This document shows, piece by piece, positions 9,507 through 17,702 of a DNA stretch of 64,000 bases. Where the stretch lies: the NCBI GenBank assembly GCA_945902805.1, contig CAMDMZ010000001.1, positions 62,001-126,000 on the forward strand. The letters run 5' to 3'. The stretch is from Propionivibrio dicarboxylicus (GTDB lineage Bacteria; Pseudomonadota; Gammaproteobacteria; Burkholderiales; Rhodocyclaceae). Under the pieces are notes generated by a model. It did not search any database. It was not told where the DNA came from and saw only the letters and a program-made list of their open reading frames with translations. Positions within the stretch are counted from its first letter, which is position 1, and each line of letters opens with the position of its first letter. The position numbers and the translations under genes were made by a program.

Positions 9507-10894
9507 AACATCACCCTCCGGAAATCGCCCAGCAACTGCGCCAGATAGACATTGAAACGTGTCGCCAGGGCGCCATCGATCACGCGGTGATCGGCGCTCA
9601 GCGACATCGGCAACATCAAGCGCGGGATGAAGGCTTTGCCGTCCCAAACCGGCTTCATGACCGACTTATTGACGCCCAGAATGGCGACTTCCGGGGCATT
9701 AACGATAGGCGCGAAATACGTGCCGCCGATGCCACCGACGCTGGAAATGGTGAAACAAGCACCTTGCATGTCGGTCGGCTTGATCTTGCCGTCGCGCGCC
9801 TGCTTGGCGAGTTCGCCGGTTTCGCGGGCGATGTCGAACACGCTCTTTTTGTCGGCGTCTTTGACCACCGGTACCACCAGGCCATTCGGCGTATCGGCGG
9901 CGAATGCAATGTTGAAATATTTCTTGTAGATAAGATTGTCACCATCCAGCGAGGTATTGAATTCGGGAAATTCCTGCAACGCCCGCACCGCGGCCTTGAT
10001 GATGAAGGCGAGCATGGTCAGCTTCTTGCCGGACTTCTCGACCTCCTTGTTCATTTCCACGCGGAAGGCTTCGAGGTCAGTGATGTCGGCATCCTCGTGA
10101 TAGGTCACCGCCGGAATCATCGCCCAGTTACGCGCCAGATTCTGGCCGCTGATCTTCTTGATGCGCGACAGCGGCCTGGTTTCAATCTCGCCAAATTTGG
10201 TGAAATCGATCTTCGGCCAGGGCAGAAGATCGAGGCCGCCGCCCAGCGCGGGCGCCGCTACCGTCGCCGCCGGTGCGACACCGCTCATCACGCTTTTGAC
10301 GAAGGCGGTAACGTCGGCCTGCGTGATACGGCCCTTGGGTCCGCTGCCCTTGACACGAATGACATCGACTCCCAGATCGCGGGCGAAATGGCGCACTGAC
10401 GGACTCGCATGCGGGCTGTGGCCACCCATCGATTCGGCGGCGAGGTCGGATACGGAAGGCATCAGCGGTCGCGTCGGCACGATCAATTCTGGATCACCGG
10501 GGCGGTAATCGGAACCGATGTGAGCCGGTATTTCGCCGTGCGGTTGGACCGGGCTGGTTAGAGGGGTCGCTGCTAGTTGCCCTTCGACAGGCTCAGGGCA
10601 AACGGGGGGCGGCGCGTCGACAACTGGCGCCGGTTTAACCGCCGTCTCGTCAGCACCGACTTTTACCACCGCCACCAACATGCCCTCAGCCACCTTGTCG
10701 CCAACCGTGACCTTGATCTCGACCACGGTACCACCGACCGGGCTCGGCACATCCATCGTCGCCTTGTCTGTTTCCAGCGTGATCAGCGCGTCTTCGGCCT
10801 TGATCACGTCACCCACCTTGACGGGAATTTCAATGATCGGCACATCCTTGAAATCGCCGATATCGGGAACCTTTACTTCGATCAGTTGGGCCAT
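9503..10894 (-). CDS. aceF: Pyruvate dehydrogenase E2, dihydrolipoamide acetyltransferase
   Basis: 463 residues. It transfers the acetyl group from lipoyl to CoA in the pyruvate dehydrogenase core. One N-terminal lipoyl domain with K44 in LETDKATM, an Ala/Pro linker, a peripheral-subunit-binding domain ([14 protein letters not shown] to [11 protein letters not shown], ~165-200), and a C-terminal catalytic domain ending with DHRVIDGA. The linker holds two unrelated repeats in frame: residues ~77-86 (VGADETAV) from the interspersed repeat and ~99-105 (PEPVEG) from a REP-like palindrome. The lipoyl domain is very close in DNA and protein to that of lpdA. It starts 3 bp after the aceE stop and overlaps lpdA by 4 bp. 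Confidence 0.97.
   Translation of the reverse strand: MAQLIEVKVPDIGDFKDVPIIEIPVKVGDVIKAEDALITLETDKATMDVPSPVGGTVVEIKVTVGDKVAEGMLVAVVKVGADETAVKPAPVVDAPPPVCPEPVEGQLAATPLTSPVQPHGEIPAHIGSDYRPGDPELIVPTRPLMPSVSDLAAESMGGHSPHASPSVRHFARDLGVDVIRVKGSGPKGRITQADVTAFVKSVMSGVAPAATVAAPALGGGLDLLPWPKIDFTKFGEIETRPLSRIKKISGQNLARNWAMIPAVTYHEDADITDLEAFRVEMNKEVEKSGKKLTMLAFIIKAAVRALQEFPEFNTSLDGDNLIYKKYFNIAFAADTPNGLVVPVVKDADKKSVFDIARETGELAKQARDGKIKPTDMQGACFTISSVGGIGGTYFAPIVNAPEVAILGVNKSVMKPVWDGKAFIPRLMLPMSLSADHRVIDGALATRFNVYLAQLLGDFRRVML
10579..10599 (-). repeat. REP-like palindrome in the aceF linker
   Basis: GCCCTTCGACAGGCTCAGGGC; the ends GCCCT and AGGGC pair, around a core containing TTCGACAGGCTCAG. I recognise this core as a repeat common in many proteobacterial genomes. 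It is translated here as part of the linker (PEPVEG). Confidence 0.7.
10638..10664 (-). repeat. Interspersed repeat, short form, in frame inside aceF (copy 5)
   Basis: ACCGCCGTCTCGTCAGC followed by ACCGACTTTT; lies 38 bp from the REP-like element, and both are in the coding region of the E2 linker. Confidence 0.75.
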
Positions 10895-10897
10895 AGC

Positions 10898-13591
10898 TTA
10901 CACCTTCACCGGATTCGGCTTGTTGGGATCAAGATCGTATTTGCTGATCGCCGCAGCCAGTGTTGATTTGTCAATCTGCTCCGCCTCGACCAGCGCCGTG
11001 AGCGCCGCCAGCGTGATCCAGCGGGCATCGATCTCGAAGAAGTGACGCAACTTTTCGCGTGTATCAGAACGGCCAAAACCGTCCGCACCGAGCACCGTAT
11101 AAGAGCGATTGGACGGCAGGTAGGGGCGAATCTGTTCGCCAAACAGGCGGATATGATCGGTCGAGGCAATCACCGGTCCCCGTGTATCGGCGAGGCAGGC
11201 GGTGACGTGCGGCAGACGTGGCTTGCTGTCCGGATTGAGCCGGTTCCAGCGCTCGCAATCGGCGCCGTCGCGCGCCAGTTCGTTGAAGCTGGGGCATGAC
11301 CATAAATCGGCCTCGACGCCCCAATCCTCCTTGAGCAAGCGCGCGGCGTGCAACGACTCGCGAAAGATCGCACCAGAACCAAGCAGTTGCACACGCGGAC
11401 CATTGCTGGCGCTGCCTTTGGCGAACTGGTACATGCCCTTGATGATGGCCGCCTCGGCACCGTCCGGCATGGCCGGATGCTCGTAGTTCTCGTTCATCAC
11501 CGTCAGGTAATAGAAGACGTCTTCCTGCTCGGCAAACATGCGGCGCAAGCCGTCCTGCACGATGACCGCGACTTCATAGGCAAAGGTCGGATCATACGAA
11601 ACGCAGTTCGGCACCGTGCCGGCGAGGATATGCGAGTGGCCGTCTTCATGCTGCAGTCCTTCGCCGTTGAGCGTCGTGCGGCCCGCCGTGCCACCAATCA
11701 GGAAGCCGCGGGCGCGCTGGTCGCCCGCCGCCCAGACCAGGTCCATGGTGCGTTGCAGACCGAACATCGAATAGAACACATAGACCGGAATCATTTGCAC
11801 GCCATGCACCGAATAGGCGGTGCCGGCAGCGATCCAGTCGGCCATGGCGCCGGCCTCGTTGATGCCTTCCTGCAGAATCTGGCCGTCCTTGGTTTCCTTG
11901 TAGAACATCAGTTGGTCGGCGTCCTGCGGCACATACTTCTGACCGTCCTGATTCCAGATGCCGATCTGGCGGAACAGGCCCTCCATGCCAAACGTGCGTG
12001 ACTCATCGACGACGATCGGTACCACACGGCGGCCTATCGCCTTGTCCTTAAGCATGACATTGAGACCGCGCACAAACGCCATGGTGGACGAAAACTCGCG
12101 CCCTTCTCCACTGGCCTTGAGCAGTGCGTCAAACGCCGATAGCTCTGGAACGTGCAGCGCTTCGGCCTTGCCGCGACGCGCCGGCAAATAGCCGCCCAGC
12201 GCCTGACGGTGCTCGCGCATGTAGTTGAGTTCGGGGCTGCCATCCGGGAAGGTGAGGTAAGGCAGGTTTTCCAGCTCCTCATCCTTGATCGGTAGCTTGA
12301 AGCGATCGCGGAAGGCCTTGAGCGAGGTGGTACCCATCTTCTTTTGCTGATGGGTGATGTTCTGCGCTTCGCCCGATTCGCCCATGCCGTAACCCTTGAT
12401 AGTCTTGGCCAGAATGACGGTGGGTTGCCCGGTGTGATTCGCTGCCGCGTGATAGGCCGCGTACACCTTGTGCGGATCATGGCCACCACGATTCAGGCGC
12501 CAGATATCTTCGTCGGTCCAATGCGCCACCAGGGCCTTGAGTTCGGGCGTATTGAAAAAGAACTCGCGCACATAGGCGCCATCCTTGGCCTTGAAGGTCT
12601 GATAGTCGCCATCGACACAGTCCATCATGCGCTGACGCAAGAGCCCGCTGCGGTCCTGAGCCAACAGCGGGTCCCAATACGAGCCCCAGATCACTTTGAT
12701 CACGTTCCAGCCAGCACCACGAAAATCCGATTCCAATTCCTGAATGATCTTGCCGTTGCCACGCACCGGGCCGTCAAGGCGTTGCAGGTTGCAATTGACG
12801 ACGAAAATCAGGTTGTCCAGCCGTTCGCGGCCCGCCATGCCGATTGCGCCCATCGATTCCGGCTCGTCCATCTCGCCATCGCCCATGAAAGCCCACACTT
12901 TGCGGTCGGCTGCCTTGGCGTGACCGCGATCGTTCATGTATTTCATGAAGCGCGCCTGATAAATCGCCTGGATCGGCCCGAGCCCCATCGACACCGTGGG
13001 GAATTGCCAGAAATCCGGCATCAGCCAGGGATGCGGATAGGACGGCAAGCCCTTGCCGTCGGTCTCGCGCCGGAAGTTGTCCATTTGCTCGACGGTCAAG
13101 CGTCCGAGCATGAAGGCGCGGGCATAGATGCCCGGCGCCGAATGTCCTTGGGTAAATACCAGATCGCCGCCATGTTCGGCGGTCGGCGCACGCCAGAAAT
13201 GATTGAAGCCCACGTCATACAAGGTCGCCGCCGAGGCATAACTGGCGATATGCCCGCCCAGACCGGAATCATTGCGGTTGGCGCGCAAGACCATGGCCAG
13301 CGCATTCCAGCGCGCAAAAGCCCGAATGGTGTGCTCAAACTCCTGATTGCCCGGCGCCGCTATCTGCTTATCGACGGGAATCGTATTGATGTACTCGGTC
13401 GATGCACAGTGAGGCAGATTCATCCCGGAACGATGTCCGAGCTCGATCAGGCGTTCAATCAGAAAGTGGGCGCGGTCAGGCCCTTCATGGGCAATGACGG
13501 CCTCCAGCGCCTCAAGCCATTCACGGGTTTCCTGAGGATCGACGTCATTCGGGGTGCTTGAACTGACAGCGGGAATAGGCAAAGCGGACAT
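10898..13591 (-). CDS. aceE: Pyruvate dehydrogenase E1 component (homodimeric)
   Basis: 897 residues from MSALPIPAVSSSTPND, close to the 887 of E. coli AceE; a GAGGAGAAACGC ribosome site precedes this ATG, while the longer open frame upstream has no family match. It decarboxylates pyruvate with thiamine diphosphate and acetylates the E2 lipoyl group. The ThDP/Mg motif is visible as FMGDGEMDEPES with a later NLIFVVNCN. First gene of aceE-aceF-lpdA. No pdhR-type regulator gene is adjacent. Confidence 0.97.
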   Translation of the reverse strand: MSALPIPAVSSSTPNDVDPQETREWLEALEAVIAHEGPDRAHFLIERLIELGHRSGMNLPHCASTEYINTIPVDKQIAAPGNQEFEHTIRAFARWNALAMVLRANRNDSGLGGHIASYASAATLYDVGFNHFWRAPTAEHGGDLVFTQGHSAPGIYARAFMLGRLTVEQMDNFRRETDGKGLPSYPHPWLMPDFWQFPTVSMGLGPIQAIYQARFMKYMNDRGHAKAADRKVWAFMGDGEMDEPESMGAIGMAGRERLDNLIFVVNCNLQRLDGPVRGNGKIIQELESDFRGAGWNVIKVIWGSYWDPLLAQDRSGLLRQRMMDCVDGDYQTFKAKDGAYVREFFFNTPELKALVAHWTDEDIWRLNRGGHDPHKVYAAYHAAANHTGQPTVILAKTIKGYGMGESGEAQNITHQQKKMGTTSLKAFRDRFKLPIKDEELENLPYLTFPDGSPELNYMREHRQALGGYLPARRGKAEALHVPELSAFDALLKASGEGREFSSTMAFVRGLNVMLKDKAIGRRVVPIVVDESRTFGMEGLFRQIGIWNQDGQKYVPQDADQLMFYKETKDGQILQEGINEAGAMADWIAAGTAYSVHGVQMIPVYVFYSMFGLQRTMDLVWAAGDQRARGFLIGGTAGRTTLNGEGLQHEDGHSHILAGTVPNCVSYDPTFAYEVAVIVQDGLRRMFAEQEDVFYYLTVMNENYEHPAMPDGAEAAIIKGMYQFAKGSASNGPRVQLLGSGAIFRESLHAARLLKEDWGVEADLWSCPSFNELARDGADCERWNRLNPDSKPRLPHVTACLADTRGPVIASTDHIRLFGEQIRPYLPSNRSYTVLGADGFGRSDTREKLRHFFEIDARWITLAALTALVEAEQIDKSTLAAAISKYDLDPNKPNPVKV

Positions 13592-13917
13592 GCGTTTCTC
13601 CTCGTGAGAGCGTTTGGCAACAGCAGTTTTAGTTGAAGCATAAACCTGTCGGATGCCTGGGTATAGGCGCAGTGCAACAAAACGGACAGGCGACTTGGGC
13701 GGATAACCCACCGACGTTTCGCATCATAAAACGACATTCTACTTTGCGCAATGCCGTCAGTGACTCACGCGTTGCCAATTGAGCGGCGCGCATCGGACCA
13801 GCAAACGCATCGTTAAACTCGACGCTTCTCGATAAATTATTCGACTTGTAAGATGTATTGAGTTCTCCTACCATCGCCCCAACAGCCACTTTGACCCCCA
13901 CGTTGCCCCCACTTGCC
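13592..13917. other. Divergent promoter region of aceE and the TerC gene
   Basis: 326 bp between divergently transcribed genes. It must hold the promoters of the pyruvate dehydrogenase operon and of the TerC/UspA pair. I found no convincing promoter pair or riboswitch by eye; the manganese riboswitch often found before TerC-family genes was looked for and not seen. Confidence 0.5.
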
Positions 13918-14901
13918 ATGCCCACCACCATCGATAGTTTTGCCACCGGTCCCATGTGGGCCGGCTTCATTGTGTTCGTTCTCGCCATGCTGGCACTGGA
14001 CCTGTTTGTCTTCGGTGGCAAAAAAGTGCATCGGGTCGGCGTCAAAGAAGCTCTCGCCTGGGTCGTCGCCTGGACGTGCCTGGCACTCGCCTTTGCCGGC
14101 TTGCTCTGGTGGTACCTCAATGGCGCCTTCGGGCCCGAGGTGGCGCAGCGCAAAACACTGGAATTTCTCGCCGGCTACTTGATCGAACAGTCGCTATCGG
14201 TTGATAACATGTTCGTTTTCGTCATGATCTTCGGCTACTTTGCGGTGCCGCCCGAGCTGCAACGACGCGTCCTGCTGTATGGCGTGTTGGGGGCGATCGT
14301 CATGCGTGCCGGCATGATCCTGGCAGGGGTCTGGCTGGTGACGCAGTTCGCTTGGCTCTTGTATGTGTTCGGCGCTTTCCTCGTCTTCACCGGCGTGAAG
14401 ATGCTGGTCATGGCTGACGAAGAACCGGATCTGGAGCAGAACCCGTTGTTGCGCTGGTTGCGTGGTCACTTGCGTATCACCACAAGTTTCCAGGGCGAAT
14501 CCTTTTTCGTGCGTCAGAAAGGCGTGCTTTGGGCGACGCCAATGTTCTTGGTGCTAGTGTTGATCGAGACCAGCGACGTGATTTTCGCCGTCGATAGCAT
14601 CCCGGCGATCTTCGCCGTGACCACCGATCCCTTCATCGTGTTCACGTCAAACATCTTCGCCATCATGGGCCTGCGCGCGCTCTACTTTCTGCTGGTTGAT
14701 ATGGCGGACCGCTTCCACCTGCTCAAATACGGTTTGGCCATCGTGCTGGTTTTCATCGGCGGCAAAATGTTGGCTGCGCCGTGGTTCCACCTACCGATTC
14801 AGTGGTCCCTGGCTATCGTGGCCAGCATCATCCTGATTTCGGTCATGGCGAGCCTTTCGCTATCCAGAAAGAAGCCAACGCTAACGGGAGAACAATCATG
14901 A
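13918..14901 (+). CDS. TerC/Alx family integral membrane protein
   Basis: 327 residues from MPTTIDSFATG; an in-frame TTG at 13858 would add a 20-residue Thr/Pro-rich leader, which I consider less likely. Eight or nine hydrophobic segments are spread across the whole length. The family acidic motifs are present: SVDNMFVF in an early helix and ETSDVIFAVDSIPAIF later. Members are linked to tellurite resistance or to metal ion (manganese, calcium) export. The stop codon overlaps the start of the UspA gene (ATGA), so the two are translationally coupled. Substrate is not determinable here. Confidence 0.9.
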   Translation: MPTTIDSFATGPMWAGFIVFVLAMLALDLFVFGGKKVHRVGVKEALAWVVAWTCLALAFAGLLWWYLNGAFGPEVAQRKTLEFLAGYLIEQSLSVDNMFVFVMIFGYFAVPPELQRRVLLYGVLGAIVMRAGMILAGVWLVTQFAWLLYVFGAFLVFTGVKMLVMADEEPDLEQNPLLRWLRGHLRITTSFQGESFFVRQKGVLWATPMFLVLVLIETSDVIFAVDSIPAIFAVTTDPFIVFTSNIFAIMGLRALYFLLVDMADRFHLLKYGLAIVLVFIGGKMLAAPWFHLPIQWSLAIVASIILISVMASLSLSRKKPTLTGEQS

Positions 14902-15425
14902 ACGTCACCAAGCCAATGGATGTCCCGCCGCCGACTAGCATGGAGCGTGACGATGATGACCGGGTAATCAGTGTCACGTTCGATAGTGGCCCCAGTGACC
15001 CCAGTCACCCCTTATCCACGACCGGCAAAAACCTCTGGCTGGTCGCGATCGATGGCTCCGAGCATGCGCAACGTGCCGTGGCTGACGCAGCTGACCTGGT
15101 TGGTGAGATCAGCGGCGCTCGGATCTACTTGCTAAATGTCCAGCCGTGGCTGAGCAAGGAGGCCGCCGAATCCGGCTTGGCCGAACGCGGCTGGCTGGCC
15201 AGCGCACAGGCGCGGGCGCTGCTAGCGGCGAAAGGCCTGCCGTGGCGACTGAAAATCGCCATGGGGCAAACCGCAGAACACATCGTCGCCAGCGCTCAAC
15301 GCCTCGGCTGTCACCATATCGTGATTGGCAGCCGCGGTTTGGGCGCAGCTGAGAATCTGCTCATCGGCTCGGTGGCCTACAAGGTCATCCACCTGAGCCC
15401 GGTTTCGGTCCTGGTGGTGCGTTAA
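14898..15425 (+). CDS. Universal stress protein (UspA family)
   Basis: 175 residues starting at the ATG that overlaps the TerC stop. The first ~40 residues are polar and look disordered. The Usp domain starts at LWLVAIDGSEHAQRAVADA and ends with the nucleotide-binding G-x2-G-x9-G(S) pattern (IGSRGLGAAENLLIGSVAYKV). Family proteins are cytoplasmic, often ATP-binding, and induced by stress. Coupling with TerC suggests a common stress or metal response. Confidence 0.9.
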   Translation: MNVTKPMDVPPPTSMERDDDDRVISVTFDSGPSDPSHPLSTTGKNLWLVAIDGSEHAQRAVADAADLVGEISGARIYLLNVQPWLSKEAAESGLAERGWLASAQARALLAAKGLPWRLKIAMGQTAEHIVASAQRLGCHHIVIGSRGLGAAENLLIGSVAYKVIHLSPVSVLVVR

Positions 15426-15436
15426 ATCTCCTCTAT

Positions 15437-15446
15437 CCCCCCCCCC
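15437..15446. repeat. Homopolymer run of ten C
   Basis: A C10 tract 11 bp after the UspA stop and about 130 bp before the next start. It is outside any coding region. Confidence 0.9.
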
Positions 15447-15462
15447 GGAATGCAAATACCTC

Positions 15463-15488
15463 AAAAAGTCGGTGCTGGTGAGACGGCG
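15463..15488 (+). repeat. Interspersed repeat, short form (copy 6)
   Basis: AAAAAGTCGGTGCTGG followed by TGAGACGGCG; intergenic between the UspA and CBS-domain genes. Confidence 0.8.
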
Positions 15489-15574
15489 CTTGCGTAATCC
15501 TGTCGCGCTCAAAATGCGGCAGTGCAGCAGCACCTCCGCTAGAATTCGTAATTCTCGATTCCGCTTACGCCGCC

Positions 15575-17458
15575 ATGACCACGCCGTCCGCTCTGCTCCG
15601 CCAGTATCCACCCTTTGATCGCTTCGAACCTGAGGCGCTAGCGTTTCTCGACGCGAACCTCAAACCGGCGCGATTTGGCGCTGGCGCGGTGCTGATTTCA
15701 CCCGAACAGGGCGAGCCGCAATCGCTCTATATCGTTGCCAAAGGCAAGGTCCAGGCGTCAGAAGCGGGGGGTAGCGGCACTCTGACCGACGCCGTACTAA
15801 GCTTGTCGATCGGCGACAGCTTCCCGATTGGTGCGCTTTCCGGACGCCGCGCCTCGGCGCATATCTACACCGCATTGAGCTCGCTCGACGTGTACCTTCT
15901 ACCGGTCGATGCCTTTCACCAATTGATGGCGACCAGCCCGGCGTTTGCACGCCATTGCAGCGGCTATTTGGCGACGCTCGTCAGCGAGTCACGCAAGCAG
16001 TTGCAGGCGTACTTTTCCCAACGGGCAAGCGAGCAACATTCGCTCAACACGCCGTTAATCGAACTGATCAAGCGCTCCCCGATTTCGGTGAATTCGAACA
16101 CCACGATACAACGCGGCGTCGAAATCATGGGCGAGCACAAGGCCGGTTCCGTCATCGTCGTCAATGGCGATGGCGCACCGATAGGCTTGATGACCCAGTC
16201 CGACGTGGTCCGCCGCGTCGTCCTTGGCCGCGTGCCGCTCGACCAGCCGATTACCGAAGTCATGTCACATCATCCGGCGATGCTGCCGGAGAATTCCCTC
16301 GCCTATGACGCCATGTTTGCCATGGCCTCGCGCGGAATTCGTCACCTAATGTTGGTGGATGACGCCGGCAGATTGTCCGGAGTGATTTCCGAACGCGACC
16401 TGTTTGCCCTGCAACGCGTGGGCCTGGGCCAAGTGCGACGGGCTATCGAGTCAGCCGAGAACGTCGCGGCGCTCAAGGCCGCCTTGCGCGACGTGCAGCA
16501 ATCGGCGTTCAACATGCTGGCTCAGGGAGTTGGCGCCGAACAGCTAACCCAGTTCATTTCCACCCTCAACGATGCTGCCACCGAGCGGGTGCTGGAACTG
16601 AATCTGCGCCACCACTCGCTGGATGACATTGAATGGACCTGGCTGGCCTTCGGTTCCGAGGGGCGCGAAGAGCAGACGCTGTCGACTGATCAGGATAACG
16701 GCATCGTCTTCCTGCCTCCCGCCGGTAGCGACCTGGAAGCTTGCCGCGACCGCCTGCTGGCCTTTGCCCAGGACGTTAACAAGGATCTCGACAGCTGCGG
16801 CTTCCCGCTGTGCAAGGGCAACATCATGGCCGGCAACCCGGAATGGTGTCTCTCGCTCGACGAATGGAAAGCCCGCTTTAGTTTATGGATACGCAGCCCG
16901 CAGCCGGAAGCCCTGCTGAATTCGACTATCTTTTTTGATTTTCGCTCCCTGCATGGCCGACCCGAACTGGCCGACCGCATGCACGAGCACCTGTTCGAAC
17001 AAAGTACGGCAAATTCTGCATTTCAGCGCATGTTGGCGCAAAACGCTTTGTCAGTAGCACCGCCCCTGGGCCTGATCCGCGATTTCGTGACCGAGACCGA
17101 TGAAAGTGGTAAAGCATTCATCGACCTCAAGAAATCCGGCGCCCGCCTGTTCGTCGATGCGGCTCGTGTGATGGCTCTGGCCCATGGCACTGACGTCGCC
17201 TCGACGGTCAAGCGGCTGCGACGTACTGCCAAAATGAAGGGAGGGGTAGGCGAAGAGGTCGAAGCCTTGATCGATGCCTTCAACTTTATTCAGTTGCTGC
17301 GACTGCGTCACCAACATCTGGAAACCGGACAGGGACGCCCGGGAGACAACCGTATCCTTGTCGGTAGCCTGAACCAGCTCGACCGCCGCATATTGAAAGA
17401 AGCATTTCGCCAGGCCAAAGCGCTGCAGCAACGGCTGAAGTTGAATTACCAGTTGTGA
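15575..17458 (+). CDS. cNMP-binding / CBS pair / DUF294 nucleotidyltransferase-like signalling protein
   Basis: 627 residues. Order: N-terminal cyclic-nucleotide-binding-like domain (~5-135), two CBS domains (~160-285, ending GVISERDLFALQRVGL), then a GlnD-like nucleotidyltransferase (DUF294) with GSEGREEQTLSTDQDNG at ~350-370, which has the GS-x-GR and DxD-type metal residues, and a helical C-terminal domain. The protein should be cytoplasmic and senses adenine nucleotides, but its target is unknown. Genes of this type are often near sodium:solute symporters with DUF4212 partners, as here 2-9 kb downstream, so a role in controlling acetate-type uptake is plausible. A hairpin terminator follows. 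Confidence 0.88.
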   Translation: MTTPSALLRQYPPFDRFEPEALAFLDANLKPARFGAGAVLISPEQGEPQSLYIVAKGKVQASEAGGSGTLTDAVLSLSIGDSFPIGALSGRRASAHIYTALSSLDVYLLPVDAFHQLMATSPAFARHCSGYLATLVSESRKQLQAYFSQRASEQHSLNTPLIELIKRSPISVNSNTTIQRGVEIMGEHKAGSVIVVNGDGAPIGLMTQSDVVRRVVLGRVPLDQPITEVMSHHPAMLPENSLAYDAMFAMASRGIRHLMLVDDAGRLSGVISERDLFALQRVGLGQVRRAIESAENVAALKAALRDVQQSAFNMLAQGVGAEQLTQFISTLNDAATERVLELNLRHHSLDDIEWTWLAFGSEGREEQTLSTDQDNGIVFLPPAGSDLEACRDRLLAFAQDVNKDLDSCGFPLCKGNIMAGNPEWCLSLDEWKARFSLWIRSPQPEALLNSTIFFDFRSLHGRPELADRMHEHLFEQSTANSAFQRMLAQNALSVAPPLGLIRDFVTETDESGKAFIDLKKSGARLFVDAARVMALAHGTDVASTVKRLRRTAKMKGGVGEEVEALIDAFNFIQLLRLRHQHLETGQGRPGDNRILVGSLNQLDRRILKEAFRQAKALQQRLKLNYQL

Positions 17459-17465
17459 ATCGGGC

Positions 17466-17504
17466 AAACCCCTCAATCGGGCGGTGGAAGCGATTGAGGG
17501 TTTT
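17466..17504 (+). terminator. Hairpin terminator after the DUF294 gene
   Basis: CCCTCAATCG and CGATTGAGGG form a perfect 10-bp stem around an 11-base loop, followed by TTTT. Confidence 0.85.
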
Positions 17505-17529
17505 GATCGAGATGTGTAATATCGGCCGT

Positions 17530-17608
17530 GGGTGCCTGCGCCACCAAATAATGCGATGCAGGCAGGTATTCGCGCTGGTCGGGCCGCCACGCACTTAATC
17601 GGGCACCC
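17530..17608 (+). promoter_or_regulatory. Possible structured 5' leader of nhaD
   Basis: GGGTGCC at 17530-17536 can pair with GGCACCC at 17602-17608. Overlapping it, TGCCTGC at 17533-17539 can instead pair with GCAGGCA at 17558-17564. The two stems are mutually exclusive, which is a switch-like arrangement in the leader of a sodium antiporter gene. I cannot assign it to a named RNA class. Confidence 0.35.
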
Positions 17609-17702
17609 CTGTGAACGTTCGCGTCACTCAGACTTTGCGTGTAGCTGCGATCCCTTTTTTTATGGGTGTCCCGTCTTTTGAAAATCACAAAGGAGTAGTG
17701 AC

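Noticed and set aside
12344-13561. 405-codon plus-strand open frame opposite aceE
   Set aside because: Antisense shadow of a well-supported gene; no ribosome site or recognisable domain. The same applies to the long frames opposite the symporters (20394-21332), metG (38120-39133), pgi (47579-48676), glgP (49843-50859) and the GH57 genes (51690-52853).
13740-13917. Manganese (yybP-ykoY type) riboswitch before the TerC gene
   Set aside because: TerC-family genes often carry it, but the conserved 5' GGGGAGTAG-like element and matching 3' part are not there.
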